From NCBI GenBank assembly GCA_023078555.1, contig CM041200.1, positions 1,868,001-1,932,000 on the forward strand: a DNA stretch of 64,000 nucleotides, read 5' to 3'. The stretch is from Ulva prolifera (Eukaryota > Chlorophyta > Ulvophyceae > Ulvales > Ulvaceae). The notes below the pieces were generated by a model, which searched no databases, was not told the DNA's origin, and saw nothing but the letters and a program-made list of their open reading frames with translations. This document shows positions 45,001-54,824 of the stretch, piece after piece (positions within the stretch are counted from its first letter, which is position 1; each line of letters opens with the position of its first letter). Position numbers and translations under genes: made by a program.

Positions 45001-47565
45001 CGTCTGCGTGACCAGCTTCACACCCCCCCTGGTCATGGTAGGGTTCCTGTCATGGAAATGACATTCCGGCAGGACAACCCTGACCCTGATCCTACTGCGT
45101 ACTCTCCACGATTTGGAGCTGGCTCCTCTGCGGAGATTATCCGACGTGACCCTGCTAGGGCGACGCCGGAAATAGCCAGAGCAGCTTTGCATCGCACGCG
45201 TGCAATGTCCAGAGCTGCTGCTCACCCTGACGTCCCTGCTCCCCCTCGTGTTCACGGCGAAGTGCATCACCCTGTCGCCACGCCCTCTCGCACCGCGCGG
45301 TATGTTGTCACGCGCAATGCTGTGTTGCACGACCCTGGTGTAGAAGTTGCGTTCCCCATCGAAATGTCTGTCAGTGCGTCTGATGACGACATGGAGGATC
45401 CGTCCGATGATGACAGTCCTGGCATCTATGACGACGATGACGAACAGCGCATGGACTACACAGTCTCAGATGATGAAAGAGCTGCGGCTCATCAGAATCT
45501 GGAGGCTCAGCGGGTCCGCTCTGGGAGTAATTCGGCAGCGGCCTCAGCATCTGGCGCGGGGGCAGTTGCTCAGCCCTTGCGAGGAGCTGAGGCGCCGAGG
45601 CCCTTCTGGGAGGATGAGCCAGATGAGGTGGAGACCGGGTCCGAATTAGGGGGAGAGGATCCGGACCCCTCAGCCGCGGTTGGGGTTGATTTGCCTGACG
45701 AGGTGAGGGCTATTCCAGCTGCCTTACCTCGTATTAAAATCAATCCTCTTGTACGCAGACGCCTTGTTCCATTGGCTGCGGATGTAGCAGCTGTACAAAT
45801 GCATGAGCCTGCGGGCTCTGACATTGCTAGTAGTGAAACAGTTGTAGCTGCTATTGATGCTTCAGCTTGCGATCAGGACACATCAGCCGCGGCTGACTGT
45901 GGAGTGTCCTGTGCAGGCCTGAAGCCTCAGCATGTGGAGTCTGGTGAGCAGCAGAATGCTCAGCGTCGTGGGTCGCGCAGAGCAGCTGCCGCCAGGAAGC
46001 AGAAGGCCTCCGACCCTGATATGCCTTCTTTGAAGGAAGCGCTCGCGAGTGCTGACAGGGATGCATGGCTGCGTGCCATGCAGGAGGAGGTAGATGCACT
46101 GGGTGAGCACGGAACCTTCGGGTTGTGCTATCTGCCTGCGGGCAAACGGGCTATCTCGGGCAAATGGGTGCTCAAGATCAAGCGTGGGCCTGCTGGCGAG
46201 GTTCAGCGGTATAAGGCACGATATGTAGCTCGTGGTTTTTCTCAGGTAGAAGGTATAGACTTTTTTGAGACTTGGTCTCCTGTCGGTAGTTATGCGACAC
46301 TGCGTGTGTTGCTGTCAGTTGCTGCTCAGGAAGACTTAGAGATTAGGCACATAGACATTCAGTGCGCTTTTCTGAATGGTGAGCTAGAAGAAGAAGTGTT
46401 CGTTGAACAGCCCCCGTTCTTCACTGACGGGACAGCACGTGTCTGGAGATTGCATAAAACCCTGTATGGCCTGAAGCAAGCTGCTCGCGAGTGGCATAAA
46501 GCTTTAATCAAGGTCTTAGCTGAGATGGGATTTGTGTGCGCACAAAGTGATCCCGGACTGTATGTCAGAACATCTGGTCGCTGCTTTATTTTCTTATGGG
46601 TCGATGACTTGTTCATATTTAGTAGCTCTGCGGGGTTACAAGAACTTGTCGACATCATTCTCACAAAATTTGAGGGCAGAGACTTAGGTGAACTTGCATG
46701 GGCACTTGGCACAGAGATCATGCGTGATCGCAAGGCCAAAACAATCATCATGACACAACGAAACAAAATTCGAAACTTACTTGAAAAGTACAGTATGTCT
46801 GACTGTCGTAAATCTCCCACTCCCTTAGTGCCGCGGCAACAACTAAGGAGTGCGAAAGAGCATCCTGACCTGGAGAAAGCCAGTGCTGCTGAGCATTCCA
46901 GGTTCATGAGTGCTGTAGGAAGCATCCAGTATATTGCAGGAGTGACACGACCTGACCTGAGCTATGTGGCACATGCCCTGGCCCGGCACATGTCTAGTAG
47001 TCTAAAGGAACATTGGTCTGCCGTGCAACATGTTCTGAGATACCTGCAGTCCACAAAGAATTTAGGAATAAAGTTTATAGGCTCTGAGGGACACGGGTGT
47101 TTGTTAGAGGCTTATTCAGACGCAGATTTTGCGAACTCTGCTGATCTGAAAAGCGTGTCTGGTATGGTTATTCGGGTGCATGGGAACTGTGTTCTCTGGC
47201 GTTCGAAGAAGCAGAGTATAGTGGCTGGGGATACAACAGAGGCTGAGCTCATCGCGATGAGTGCAACAGCTAACGAGTTGATGTGGGTGAAGCAGTTGCT
47301 TCTCGATTTGAAACTCGTCCCACATAAGCCGACTCTGTGGGGTGACAATAAGAGTGCCAATATCTTGGCTGTGAATGCTGTGTCCACTGACAGATCCAAG
47401 CACATTCGTGTGCGGCACTTGCGAGTGCGGGAATATGTCCAGATGGATGAACTTAAGGCAGCATGGGTAGGCACTGTTGATCAGTTAGCAGATGTGTTTA
47501 CTAAAGTGCTGCCCGGACCTGCTTTGTTAGAAGTTCGTAATAAACTCCAGCTAGTGGAGACTTAG
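42007..47565 (+). CDS. Copia Gag-Pol polyprotein, element B
   Basis: A single frame of 1,852 codons. Gag-like region to about residue 320; zinc knuckle CFFCKKKGHLRANC at 323-336; aspartic protease DSG at about 370-372; integrase catalytic Asp636, Asp703 and Glu739, with the D-35-E spacing typical of retroviral integrases; acidic linker (about 1110-1150) and a basic stretch RRGSRRAAAARKQK (about 1320-1333); RT with KARYVARGF near 1402 and VDD at about 1532-1534; RNase H SDADFA from about 1704 and a final HIRVRHLRVRE. Domain order PR-IN-RT-RH marks it as Copia (Ty1). All catalytic residues are present. The sequence is clearly diverged from A and C, so it is a separate subfamily. Confidence 0.96.
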   Translation: MSLSNANSNANSPREERRDDADQQPLVDRDADQQLPDGEQPAGMLLRGGRIVRPRPSSHTGQSSQQVPFSSHVVNDPGHTESLISLETLTEALRASRGRSEPDLTKGKLPEWNHKTESFVAYEQKVFLWLGQFELDHLLQHAPSADEQRVHARARTQVLMSLPDADRTTVYRMSHLCEAWSYLTAKYRPSTEAEIHRLWSRFNSLSQNNKDVATYCGDVMSVYTQLEALGADVGQRWLRLKLLEVGEEFNAVRGEVQHSSPHVIISRLTEHADLLKQQRSLQARSGAPAGKPGHGWRKQHRGDGPVVAALAAGQAPREETRTCFFCKKKGHLRANCPQRKQAAARDVCTIEMPAKYPQPDASMPWNIIVDSGSDMHIVGNREMFTEYGPCQKVANLAGPGQLSIMGRGTIQVNLGTYVDKHGNMHPLDVEIPGVYYAPECPYNLLSTMGLRHEQMFLDTRRNVLYVPGLGDMATDVEDDAKYQELDVDGHPVFAFKMAVETKPILVGAPVNRGVVWSNQSSPTSVVEDQQQWHHVAVAAIDLQRPNAGGAEVPHDAYLLEPAFLAHLSFHQSNWVLKRMQSNSEFYGHLNLDVDSEPLGNRCHGCRIGKVPAGKFSANDRELMGQAKWPGEQLHADLAGPVSPVGIGGVKYVLFVMCAFTRYTFVVGLRKKSEAAAMISYIIERIRVNVVKPGEPGVRILHTDKGGEFMVAALKLYLQRRGITHRLTPTAAHRCNGMIERRIGVAFESLRAVLLASGLPLFLWIECLASVVHGHNLTPSSALYHDKLASILKGLKAQHAVNASADVDEAEKSLGKGKRMKKAERDKLRDEEKRKYKLLATTELDEFLVRSCDKDIIPYMAFFRDTSVEVFQDLLRQQRPWGVEVYAYPRDDKLRKLSPRGVPAYWVGAGLGPSMQRVYAQDVPGGRVFVVRQVMCTADQMIRHVRKYDASAVVDKREPKEFANSYTVVFERDDEGERVTDADVPPFAAEHTYDGGVLRRLRDQLHTPPGHGRVPVMEMTFRQDNPDPDPTAYSPRFGAGSSAEIIRRDPARATPEIARAALHRTRAMSRAAAHPDVPAPPRVHGEVHHPVATPSRTARYVVTRNAVLHDPGVEVAFPIEMSVSASDDDMEDPSDDDSPGIYDDDDEQRMDYTVSDDERAAAHQNLEAQRVRSGSNSAAASASGAGAVAQPLRGAEAPRPFWEDEPDEVETGSELGGEDPDPSAAVGVDLPDEVRAIPAALPRIKINPLVRRRLVPLAADVAAVQMHEPAGSDIASSETVVAAIDASACDQDTSAAADCGVSCAGLKPQHVESGEQQNAQRRGSRRAAAARKQKASDPDMPSLKEALASADRDAWLRAMQEEVDALGEHGTFGLCYLPAGKRAISGKWVLKIKRGPAGEVQRYKARYVARGFSQVEGIDFFETWSPVGSYATLRVLLSVAAQEDLEIRHIDIQCAFLNGELEEEVFVEQPPFFTDGTARVWRLHKTLYGLKQAAREWHKALIKVLAEMGFVCAQSDPGLYVRTSGRCFIFLWVDDLFIFSSSAGLQELVDIILTKFEGRDLGELAWALGTEIMRDRKAKTIIMTQRNKIRNLLEKYSMSDCRKSPTPLVPRQQLRSAKEHPDLEKASAAEHSRFMSAVGSIQYIAGVTRPDLSYVAHALARHMSSSLKEHWSAVQHVLRYLQSTKNLGIKFIGSEGHGCLLEAYSDADFANSADLKSVSGMVIRVHGNCVLWRSKKQSIVAGDTTEAELIAMSATANELMWVKQLLLDLKLVPHKPTLWGDNKSANILAVNAVSTDRSKHIRVRHLRVREYVQMDELKAAWVGTVDQLADVFTKVLPGPALLEVRNKLQLVET

Positions 47566-47582
47566 CAGGGTTTATGGGGGAG

Positions 47583-47929
47583 TGTCACAATGCATGAGCC
47601 TGCGGGCAGCAGTGTGGTGACAGGTGCACCCATGCACGGACGATCCGCGGATCCAGTGCAGGGGTAAGCCGCCAGCCGAGATTGTCTCGATGTAGTGAGA
47701 GAGATCCCGTGAGGGTTTCCCGCCGTAACCTTGTGTGTTCAGTGTGCATATAAGCATGTGCACACTGAGATCTGTAACCATTCTCTTTACTGTTTCCCGG
47801 TACTAGCACTCTTCCCAAGCATCTCTCGGTTCTACCTCTGTGCGCAGAAGGTATGAGATGCTGGCTGTCCTGACCTGACTTGAACGAGGACTGCGCGTCC
47901 GCCCTGCACATAAGATAGCTTTTCTGACA
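47583..47929 (+). repeat. 3' LTR of element B
   Basis: A 347-bp LTR from TGTCACAATG to TTTCTGACA, preceded by a purine-rich tract. Its sequence equals the combined 5' LTR and the solo LTR at 30537-30883 by eye. Confidence 0.95.
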
Positions 47930-48509
47930 GGAAGTCGAGGAAGCGGCCCAGGGCCAGTCGTGCTCCGTCGATGTTGGACGCGTCGCTGGTGTCGTTGACA
48001 TCTCCGAGGAGCTCGGCCGTTGCGTCGCCGAACTCCGTATGGACGGTGTCCGGGACCCTCGGGGAGGGCCTGGGCCGGGCGGTTTAGTGGGCGGCGGCGG
48101 GGGGTTCGGTGAAGTGACGGGGTGGCTGATGGGGGTGCGGCGGGGCAGGCTGGGCAGGCTGCGGCTGGGCGGGGCGCGGCTGGGCGGGCTGGGCTGGGGC
48201 GGGCTGGGCAGGGATGGGCTGGGCTGGGGCGGGTTGGGCTGTGGCGGGCTGTCGGGCCGGATGTGTGGCGGGCAGCACGCAGTGACCTGACTTCAAGCTC
48301 CTGTTCTGACCTCCCACACATTTATGCGCCTTAGGGGTCTTGGTAGAGCCGAATATGCCACAGTGAGAGCAGTACGCGGCATCGAGTTCGTGCAGCTTCG
48401 CAGTAGGCAGCCTCGGCCCGTCGCGATGGATTCCTCGGATGTGGGTGAACAGGCTTGAATGGGAGGTGAGACTGCTGCTGTATCCGTCATATGGACACTT
48501 AAAGCTCAT
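47930..48509 (-). pseudogene. N-terminal segment of non-LTR copy 2
   Basis: Starts at ATG 48509. The first frame has Cys/His-rich segments (FKCPYDGY with LFTHIRGIH, and YCSHCGIFG with AHKC), likely nucleic-acid-binding zinc fingers. A repeat of Pro-Ala-Gln units follows (about 48.13-48.25 kb). That frame ends at 48084. A second frame continues with EFGDATAELLGDVNDTSD up to the insertion site and rejoins the RT frame at 34794, so one or more frameshifts are present. Confidence 0.7.
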
Positions 48510-49466
48510 ACGCAGGGACTCGTTCCGCTGAAAGCGGACACACTAACGGTGCAGTCTAACGGGCCATTGAACCGGCCAGACGGCACAAAACTAAAACAAC
48601 CAACACACAACACTTTTAACGAATCAAATCTGCAGATCACCCGCGGCTAGTCCGCAGGATTGCCAGTGGCACTGCCGGACAACGGCACGCGGGTAGCCAG
48701 CGGCCCGCGCCGATATGACGGCTGCACAGCCAAGCGGGTCACCAGGAAGGCTAGGCGAAACATAGAACAGACATCTAAGTCTTGCAGATGGGCAAGGCTG
48801 CAGGCCACTGGCGGCTAGTCCGTTGGCATTCTAGTGGGGCTGCAAAACGACGGAACACTGGCAGCTGGCGAGCGTATTCGTTGCAGCTGCACAACAGCGG
48901 ACGACAGAACACAACTATGGGCCTGATCGTTTTCTTTTTGCTGCCTCCCGCAGCCGGGTTCTTTTGGCATGCGTCTACATCGGGACCACGACACAACACA
49001 GACGACAGACGTACGAATCCCTATACATCATAGGATGTATGTATGTATGTAGTTCCACCACTGAATGGGCACATACTCTGCATAGATAGAGCATCGGAAC
49101 TGGGAAATCTGTAGCCACTTGTAATTGTACTAGCCATGTTGAAGTGGGGCTCGAGATTGGGGTGCCATGTTCAAGTGGGGTCAGTCTTGTGTGTATGACA
49201 TCTGCAATGTCAGAGGGTGCAGCACGTTGCTACACAGGCCGCCCGGTTGATGCAGGTGCACATCTGTTTGTCCTTGAGCTTCAAGCAAGTTGTGTCCACG
49301 GGACCACATCAATGATCGGGCAGTAGTGTGACCCGCGTGTGGCCTCGCCATGCGACCCATGCTGGTGATGTGCAGATGTGTTGTAGGCCTGGGCATCCCT
49401 TTATCGTATCTGCATGTACAAGAGGGGTTCATAGAACGCTTTCGGCCCCAGCCTTGAACCCCCCGG
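48510..49466. other. spacer upstream of non-LTR copy 2
   Basis: No gene was recognised except part of a minus-strand open frame (49432-49181) described separately. It includes a short (TATG)n run at about 49035-49050 and two imperfect copies of a GCGGCTAGTCCG-containing segment (near 48644 and 48811). It may include the 5' untranslated region of the non-LTR element. Confidence 0.35.
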
Positions 49467-49989
49467 TGTCACAATGCATGAGCCTGCGGGCAGCTGTGTG
49501 GTGACAGGTGCACCCATGCACGAACGATCCGCGGATCCAGTGCAGGGGTAAGCCGCCAGCGGGATTGTCCCGGTGTAGCGAGGGAGATCCTGCGAGGGTC
49601 TCCCACCGTTATCTTGAATGTTCAGTGTGCATATATGACTGTGCACATTAAGAGCTATAACCATTCTTCTTACTGTTTCACGGTATTAGCATCTCTTCCT
49701 AGCATCTCCTCGGTTCTACCTCCGCGCGAAGAAGGTATGTAAATGCTGGCTACCCGACTTGACCTGCATGAGGACTGCGCGTCTGACCTGCATAGGATAG
49801 CGTTTCTAACACCCGGAAGATGACAGTCCACTGCTGCAACTGCCTCTCTCTTACACACGACATCTCGTACGCCACCCTCCTCTGCTCAACAACGATACAC
49901 TCAACCTTGTGATGCCCACACAGGCGAAGCATTAAACCGCACCAGACCATGTCACGTGGGCCGTCATCGCCGCGTTCCTCGCAATGCAT
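49181..49989 (-). other. unidentified open frame interrupted by a solo LTR
   Basis: Two minus-strand open frames, 49989 to about 49812 and about 49461 to 49181, become one continuous frame of about 155 codons if the solo LTR (49467-49811) and one CCCGG copy are removed. The protein matches no family I know, although it has several Cys and His residues (SCTCRYDKG). It may be a broken host gene, a transposon piece or chance. Confidence 0.3.
49467..49811 (+). mobile_element. solo LTR, Copia A/B/C family, diverged
   Basis: A 345-bp LTR (TGTCACAATG to TTTCTAACA) flanked by CCCGG at 49462-49466 and 49812-49816. It carries many substitutions against the B and A/C LTRs and an altered last base triplet region (TAACA), so it is an old insertion. 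Confidence 0.92.
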
Positions 49990-50336
49990 GGCGGCTACAT
50001 TTTATGCTAACCATCGAGATAAGAAATTGAGGTAAGAGCAGATGGGCTACATTTTATATGCTTCGCCCATTCCAACATGATCATGTGATCATACTGAGGC
50101 TGTGATGTCATGATATTGTCTTGCGGGTGCACACATCCGTGCAATGGGTGGGCGCTCCAGAATTGCAGTACGCATGAGTGGCAGCACAAACTAGACATAG
50201 AGCAGCTCGCTGCTCGCATCCCCGCTTTGCCCGGCCTTTTGACAAATTGTCATTGTCATAAATCAGTGTCTAGGTACACCTGCAATGCATGACGCGCAAG
50301 TCTGCGCATGGGTATGGTGGCCAAGGGCCCAACCCG
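49990..50336. other. short spacer before element D
   Basis: No recognisable gene. Contains two copies of a GGCTACATTTTAT segment about 60 bp apart (near 49991 and 50044). Nothing else was supported. Confidence 0.35.
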
Positions 50337-50628
50337 TGTTATGTTAGGATAGTATGCATGAGCATACTTGGGGCGCTCCGTGAGCGGCTCGCCCCGGGCC
50401 ATTGTCATTGGGCCACGGTAGACATGCACGAATGGTCGCATATAGTCGTATGTGTCCAAGTCTGAAGCAACCTTTCTCTTACATCTTCCATAGGTTCCTG
50501 CACTGTCTTGCATCCAGTGCAGTATTCTCCCTGATCTGTGTAGTGACCTTTCGTACGACCTGGCGGCTCTCCAGGTATAGGCACTACTAACCTCCTAATG
50601 CACACATAATAGGTTCTCGTTTATAACA
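50337..50628 (+). repeat. 5' LTR of element D
   Basis: Defined by matching termini (TGTTAT and ATAACA) and by the primer-binding site that starts at 50629. Its sequence is unrelated to the A/B/C LTR. The left boundary is inferred from the inverted termini because the 3' LTR is not in view. Confidence 0.7.
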
Positions 50629-51769
50629 TGGTATCGATGATGTGTTGTGTCGCTGCATTAGTTGCGCGATGAGGTGGTTGTCATATGATTGCGCGCGGCT
50701 ACGGGCAACCGCACTGTCATCCGTGCGTAATCAATGACCAGATCAACCGTCATTATGGCACAGGTTGTCACATGTTTGATTGTGAACTGAATGACGACGG
50801 TTTAGGATTGTGCGTCGTCAAAGCCTACGGGTTTGATCGACTTCACCCTTAGCGAAAGCAGATTTGTTTCGCTGCAGGTAAATGTCTAATCCTGAATCAG
50901 TCGAGAACTTTGATGCTGAAGCTATGGCTGATGCACAAAGACTCGAGGCTGAGCGCTCAGCCATGGCTGTAGCTGCTCAAGCCACAGGTAGGGCTGCAAG
51001 AGCTGGTGCTAGCTCACTAGGCCCTGCAGCCGGCACCCGAGGGCATGCTGCTGCTGCCCGAGCTGCCTCTCAGCTTGAGGCTGCCAATGCTATGGCAATG
51101 CGCGCCCAGGTTGAAGCAAACTCTCTCCGTGATGCTTTACAGCGAGCGGAACAGGCACGATCGGATGCTGAGGCTCAGGCTGCTGCGCTGCGAGCTATGG
51201 CTCAAGGCAATGCTGGCCCTGTCGCTGATCTCCATCCGCCTGGTACTGTAGTCGATGCTAATGCTATTGTAGATGCAATGAGAGCTGTGTCTGTGCGTGA
51301 ACCCGCAATAGACAAAGGCAAGACCCCGTCTTGGGATTTTGCAAGGGGCGAGAGGTTCTCAACCTTTGAGTTCCGTGTCGAGCTATGGTTGAAAGGCCAT
51401 GGCCTGTACCATTTGCTCACTGTTTTCCCCACTGGACCTGAGACAAGTGTCCATGATAAGGTGTTGGCTGTAGTCTGTTTTCAGCTGCCTGCACAGGACT
51501 TAGAGTATGTCCGGGTTCATACTACGCTGTGTGATATTTGGGCTGCCTTGAGAGCCAAGTATATGCCCAGCAAAGAGGCTGAGGTTAGGAGTCTCTGGGA
51601 TAGGTTCTCTCGTGCCACGCTCAGAGGTGCCAGGGCAAAACAAGTTGAGGATTATTGTACCCTCATCATGTCCCTGGTGAACCAGCTTACTGCTCTCGGT
51701 GCTGCGCCTGCTCCATATCAGGTCAGCAACAAGTTGTTTGAGCCTCTCGGCCGAGAGTATGTATCATTG

Positions 51770-52117
51770 TGTCACAATGCATGAGCCTGCGGGCAGCAGT
51801 GTGGTGACAGGTGCACCCATGCACGGACGATCCGCGGATCCAGTGTAGGTGTAAGCCGCCAGTTAGGATTGTCTCGATGTAGTGAGAGAGATCGTGCGAG
51901 GGTTTCCCGCCGTAACCTTGAGTGTTCAGTGTGCATATAAGCATGTGCACACTGAGATCTGTAACCATTCTCTTTACTGTTTCACGGTATTAGCACTCTC
52001 CTTTCAGCATCTCTCGGTTCTACCTCTGTGCGCAGCAGGTACGAGATGCTGGCTGTCCTGCCCTGACTTGAACGAGGACTGCGCGTCCGCCCTGCACATA
52101 AGATAGCTTTTCTGACA
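51770..52117 (+). mobile_element. solo LTR of the B-like subfamily in element D
   Basis: A 348-bp LTR flanked by CATTG at 51765-51769 and 52118-52122. It sits in the Gag region; removing it and one CATTG copy joins EYVSL to RSEQGG in frame. It differs from the element B LTR at a handful of positions. Confidence 0.94.
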
Positions 52118-53797
52118 CATTGCGTAGTGAGCAGGGCGGAAAAGATTTCCTGACTCAAATAGCTGCCATTACCAACCATGCCCAGGCTTTAGATGCCTGT
52201 GGGCCCGCACATGGTGGTGGCATAGCAGGCCGAGGCCACGGCCAAGGCCATGGCTACAGAGGGGGCAATGGGAACCGAGGACAACCGGCAGCTGTCGCCG
52301 CGATCGCCAATGGCGAGACGCGCACCTGCCACGTATGCAAGAAGACTGGACACCTCCAGAAGGACTGCCCGGATTTGCATCCGGAAGTCAGGAAGTATCT
52401 TCAGAACCACGCTGCCAACAACGCCAGCCGCCAGGGACGAGGCGCCGGCAGAGGACGCGGACGAGGACGAGGCAATGGCAACTCTGTTGCTGTCGTGCGA
52501 TTTCCTAGCGACGACTTCTCCTTGACGGATGTTGCGCACCTGGGCGAAAGCCTGAACTTCTGGTGGACAGCGGATCTGATGTCCATGTCATTAGGAACCC
52601 CGAGCTGTTCTTGTCAATGCATGCTGCATCCGTAGAGTGCATTCACCCAATAGGGGATGAGGATATTCCAGTTCTGGGGGAGGGAACTATATGTTTCCGT
52701 CTGGGGTCCTATGTCACGATGGATGGGGAGATCAAGGATCTGACCATTGAGATCCCGAATTGCTTGTATGTGCCGCACTGTCCTTTCAACATTTTGTCTA
52801 CACATTTGTTGAAGAATGTCGGCATCACCTTGCAAACGCTTGTGGCGACAGAAGGAGGTGATCTTGTTTTTGTACCTGGGTTTCCTGACCAGGCCATGGG
52901 CCACACGGAGGGTCGGATTACTCAATCGCATGACCACCAGAATCGGCCAGTGTTTGTTGTGACTACGGATGTGGGAAAGCCAGTCCTATGGGGCTCGCGA
53001 GTTAGTAATCCCGCTGTTTGGTCTGCTGCCAATTCGGTTGCGAAACTAGAGGATGACGAGGTCTCGTACAGTCGTGTAGCTGCTTTAGTTGGGTCTCCAA
53101 ATGTGCCTGGACAAGAAAAATTGAATACTAAATTCTTGTCTCATGTTAGTTTCCTCACAGGAGCCACAAACCGGCGTCTGATGGCTACGGCCAAGATGTA
53201 CCAGGGCTTGCGTATTGATCCAGCAAAAGTGAGCGCTGAGATAGACAAATGCCACGGCTGTATGATTGCTAGAAATGGAACCGGGTCTAGTAGCCAGCAC
53301 GGCGAGACAGTCACGCACTCTTGTGCGACGTATCCGGGGGCGTGCTTGCATGCGGATGTTCTAGGTCCCATTACTCCTATGGGAGTTGGGAAAGCAAAGT
53401 ATGCGCTGATTGTAGTTGATGAATTTTCCCGTTTTAGATTCACTATCCCTATGGATGCAAAGTCCAGAGTCCCTGAATTGCTAGTAGAGATCACAGAACA
53501 CTGCAATTCTACAGTTGTTCCTGGGCAAGTTGTCATCAAGAAAGGCCAGCCGCCTGTTCCAAGACGTGTTAGATTCCTGCGTGGTGACCGCGGCGGAGAA
53601 TTTCTGGGCCATGTCTTCCAGGCCTATCTTCGTGACAAGCACATTGTTTGGGAAGACTGTGCACCAGGCAATCATCAGGGCAATGGCATAGCTGAGCGTG
53701 AATGTGGTGCCACTTCTGATAGACTGAGAGCGCTCATGTGTCCAACCAACATAACACGCCGTGCATGGCCTGAGGGGATGTTGTGTGGGACCGCTGC

Positions 53798-54824
53798 TGT
53801 CGTGAGGTGGCACCTCACTCTGGCGTAGGCTGGGCATCATAACTAGTTGCGTTTGATGTGCACAACTTTTCAAAATTATTGATCATGAAATTCACAATGT
53901 ACAACTCATGTACAACCTCATGTTCGTGTCTGAAAATTTTGAAAGATTGTGCACACGAAATGCGAGCATACAAAGTATCGTGCGCTGACGCTCGATGTGG
54001 CTACGAGTGCACAATGTTGACCAGCTCAATCATTATCACAATTGCGCTAACGACTGAACGATTCGATCTCAAATTGGAAGTGCGCTTAAACATGCACAAG
54101 AACACAACTTAGAGCGCTTTAATTAGGTGCTTATATCACTACTTGCTTGCTGGGCGACTATGCTGCGCTCTGTGAACTTCTCAGGTTCACATGCTCACAT
54201 GTCAGACTCAGCAATGCATGCGCTAGTGTGCACAGGGTACCGGCAGATCACAGCCCAAGCCCTTGCGTCACGCACCGTGGCGGCTCGAGCCAAGGTGGAA
54301 CACAGAATGTACTCAAAAAGTGTCGGACTCATCTTTTCCGGCATGCCCGTTATACTCCGACCCCAGGATATCGGGACTCATAGGTCACGGATCCTCATTG
54401 TCCGGCATGCATGGCACGACTGAGCACAGACTCCGCGCGCTCAGCGTTTAAAGTCGTATACATACACTTATACACCACAACTTACTGATATTCCCGCAGA
54501 TGATCGGGATATCATTGAGGTGCTCGCATTTTGTGCGATATCTTGGCGAGGCCAGCCTTAGCAGGGGGTAGTCCTGGGCGCGTTCACAGCAGTATTTATA
54601 CTGTGCGCTTGCTGGGTCCGACACAGTAGTTACTGGTCGGATGGGGCGCAACCATTTATGCACTCTGTTCTGATTTTGACTATCACGCATTCTTAACCTT
54701 GACTCTCTTGTCATAAACTTCTAGTGCTCACATCGGTCCCCGCGCCGGAGCCATATCCCTCCAACTTCCCAGCATCAAGCACATCGAGGTTCGCTCAGTG
54801 ACCACGGACAACTAGTCCTAGACA
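53798..54824 (+). mobile_element. 1,027-bp solo LTR of a different family
   Basis: Starts TGTCGTGAGG, ends CTAGACA, and is flanked by the 5-bp duplication GCTGC (53793-53797 and 54825-54829). Removing it rejoins the integrase frame of element D (CGTAA to ANLVPSS). No internal coding domain and no second LTR copy were seen, so a solo LTR is the simplest reading; a non-autonomous element is possible. A TATTTATA stretch near 54.59 kb could be its TATA box. A short palindrome (GTGAGGTG-GCACCTCAC) lies at its left end. Confidence 0.75.

Larger units (their letters stand above)
34795..47929 (+). mobile_element. Copia-type LTR retrotransposon B (contains element A)
   Basis: A complete element with 347-bp LTRs identical by eye and the 5-bp duplication GGAAG at 34790-34794 and 47930-47934. 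The 5' LTR is split into 34795-35116 and 41676-41700 by element A. A primer-binding site of the TGGTATCG type starts at 41701, and a purine-rich tract (TTTATGGGGGAG) abuts the 3' LTR. Its polyprotein is open from end to end. Without element A its length is about 6.6 kb. It is inserted in non-LTR copy 2; excision rejoins the frame on either side. Confidence 0.96.
32215..48509 (-). mobile_element. R2-like non-LTR retrotransposon (copy 2), interrupted
   Basis: Read right to left. It begins at 48509 with a Cys/His region, including FKCPYDGY with LFTHIRGIH and YCSHCG with AHKC, then a Pro-Ala-Gln repeat. It is cut by Copia element B (34795-47929), resumes with the reverse-transcriptase motifs RGVRQGDPISPLLFALAL and AYHDDCTIAG (34.5-34.65 kb), and continues through LLARLGGLG and the CCHC-like stretch CECGTFIQPHDLDHAMNC (about 33.5 kb). 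After a solo LTR (32888-33237) it ends in GDPLCIGDVSVVNPCAGSY and AAREDGGAAETRDVQKR (32.4-32.6 kb), like a restriction-like endonuclease. This order (zinc finger, RT, CCHC, endonuclease) is that of R2-type elements. A frameshift near 34.23 kb, one or more upstream of the B insertion and lost sequence before the RT core mark it as inactive. Confidence 0.82.
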
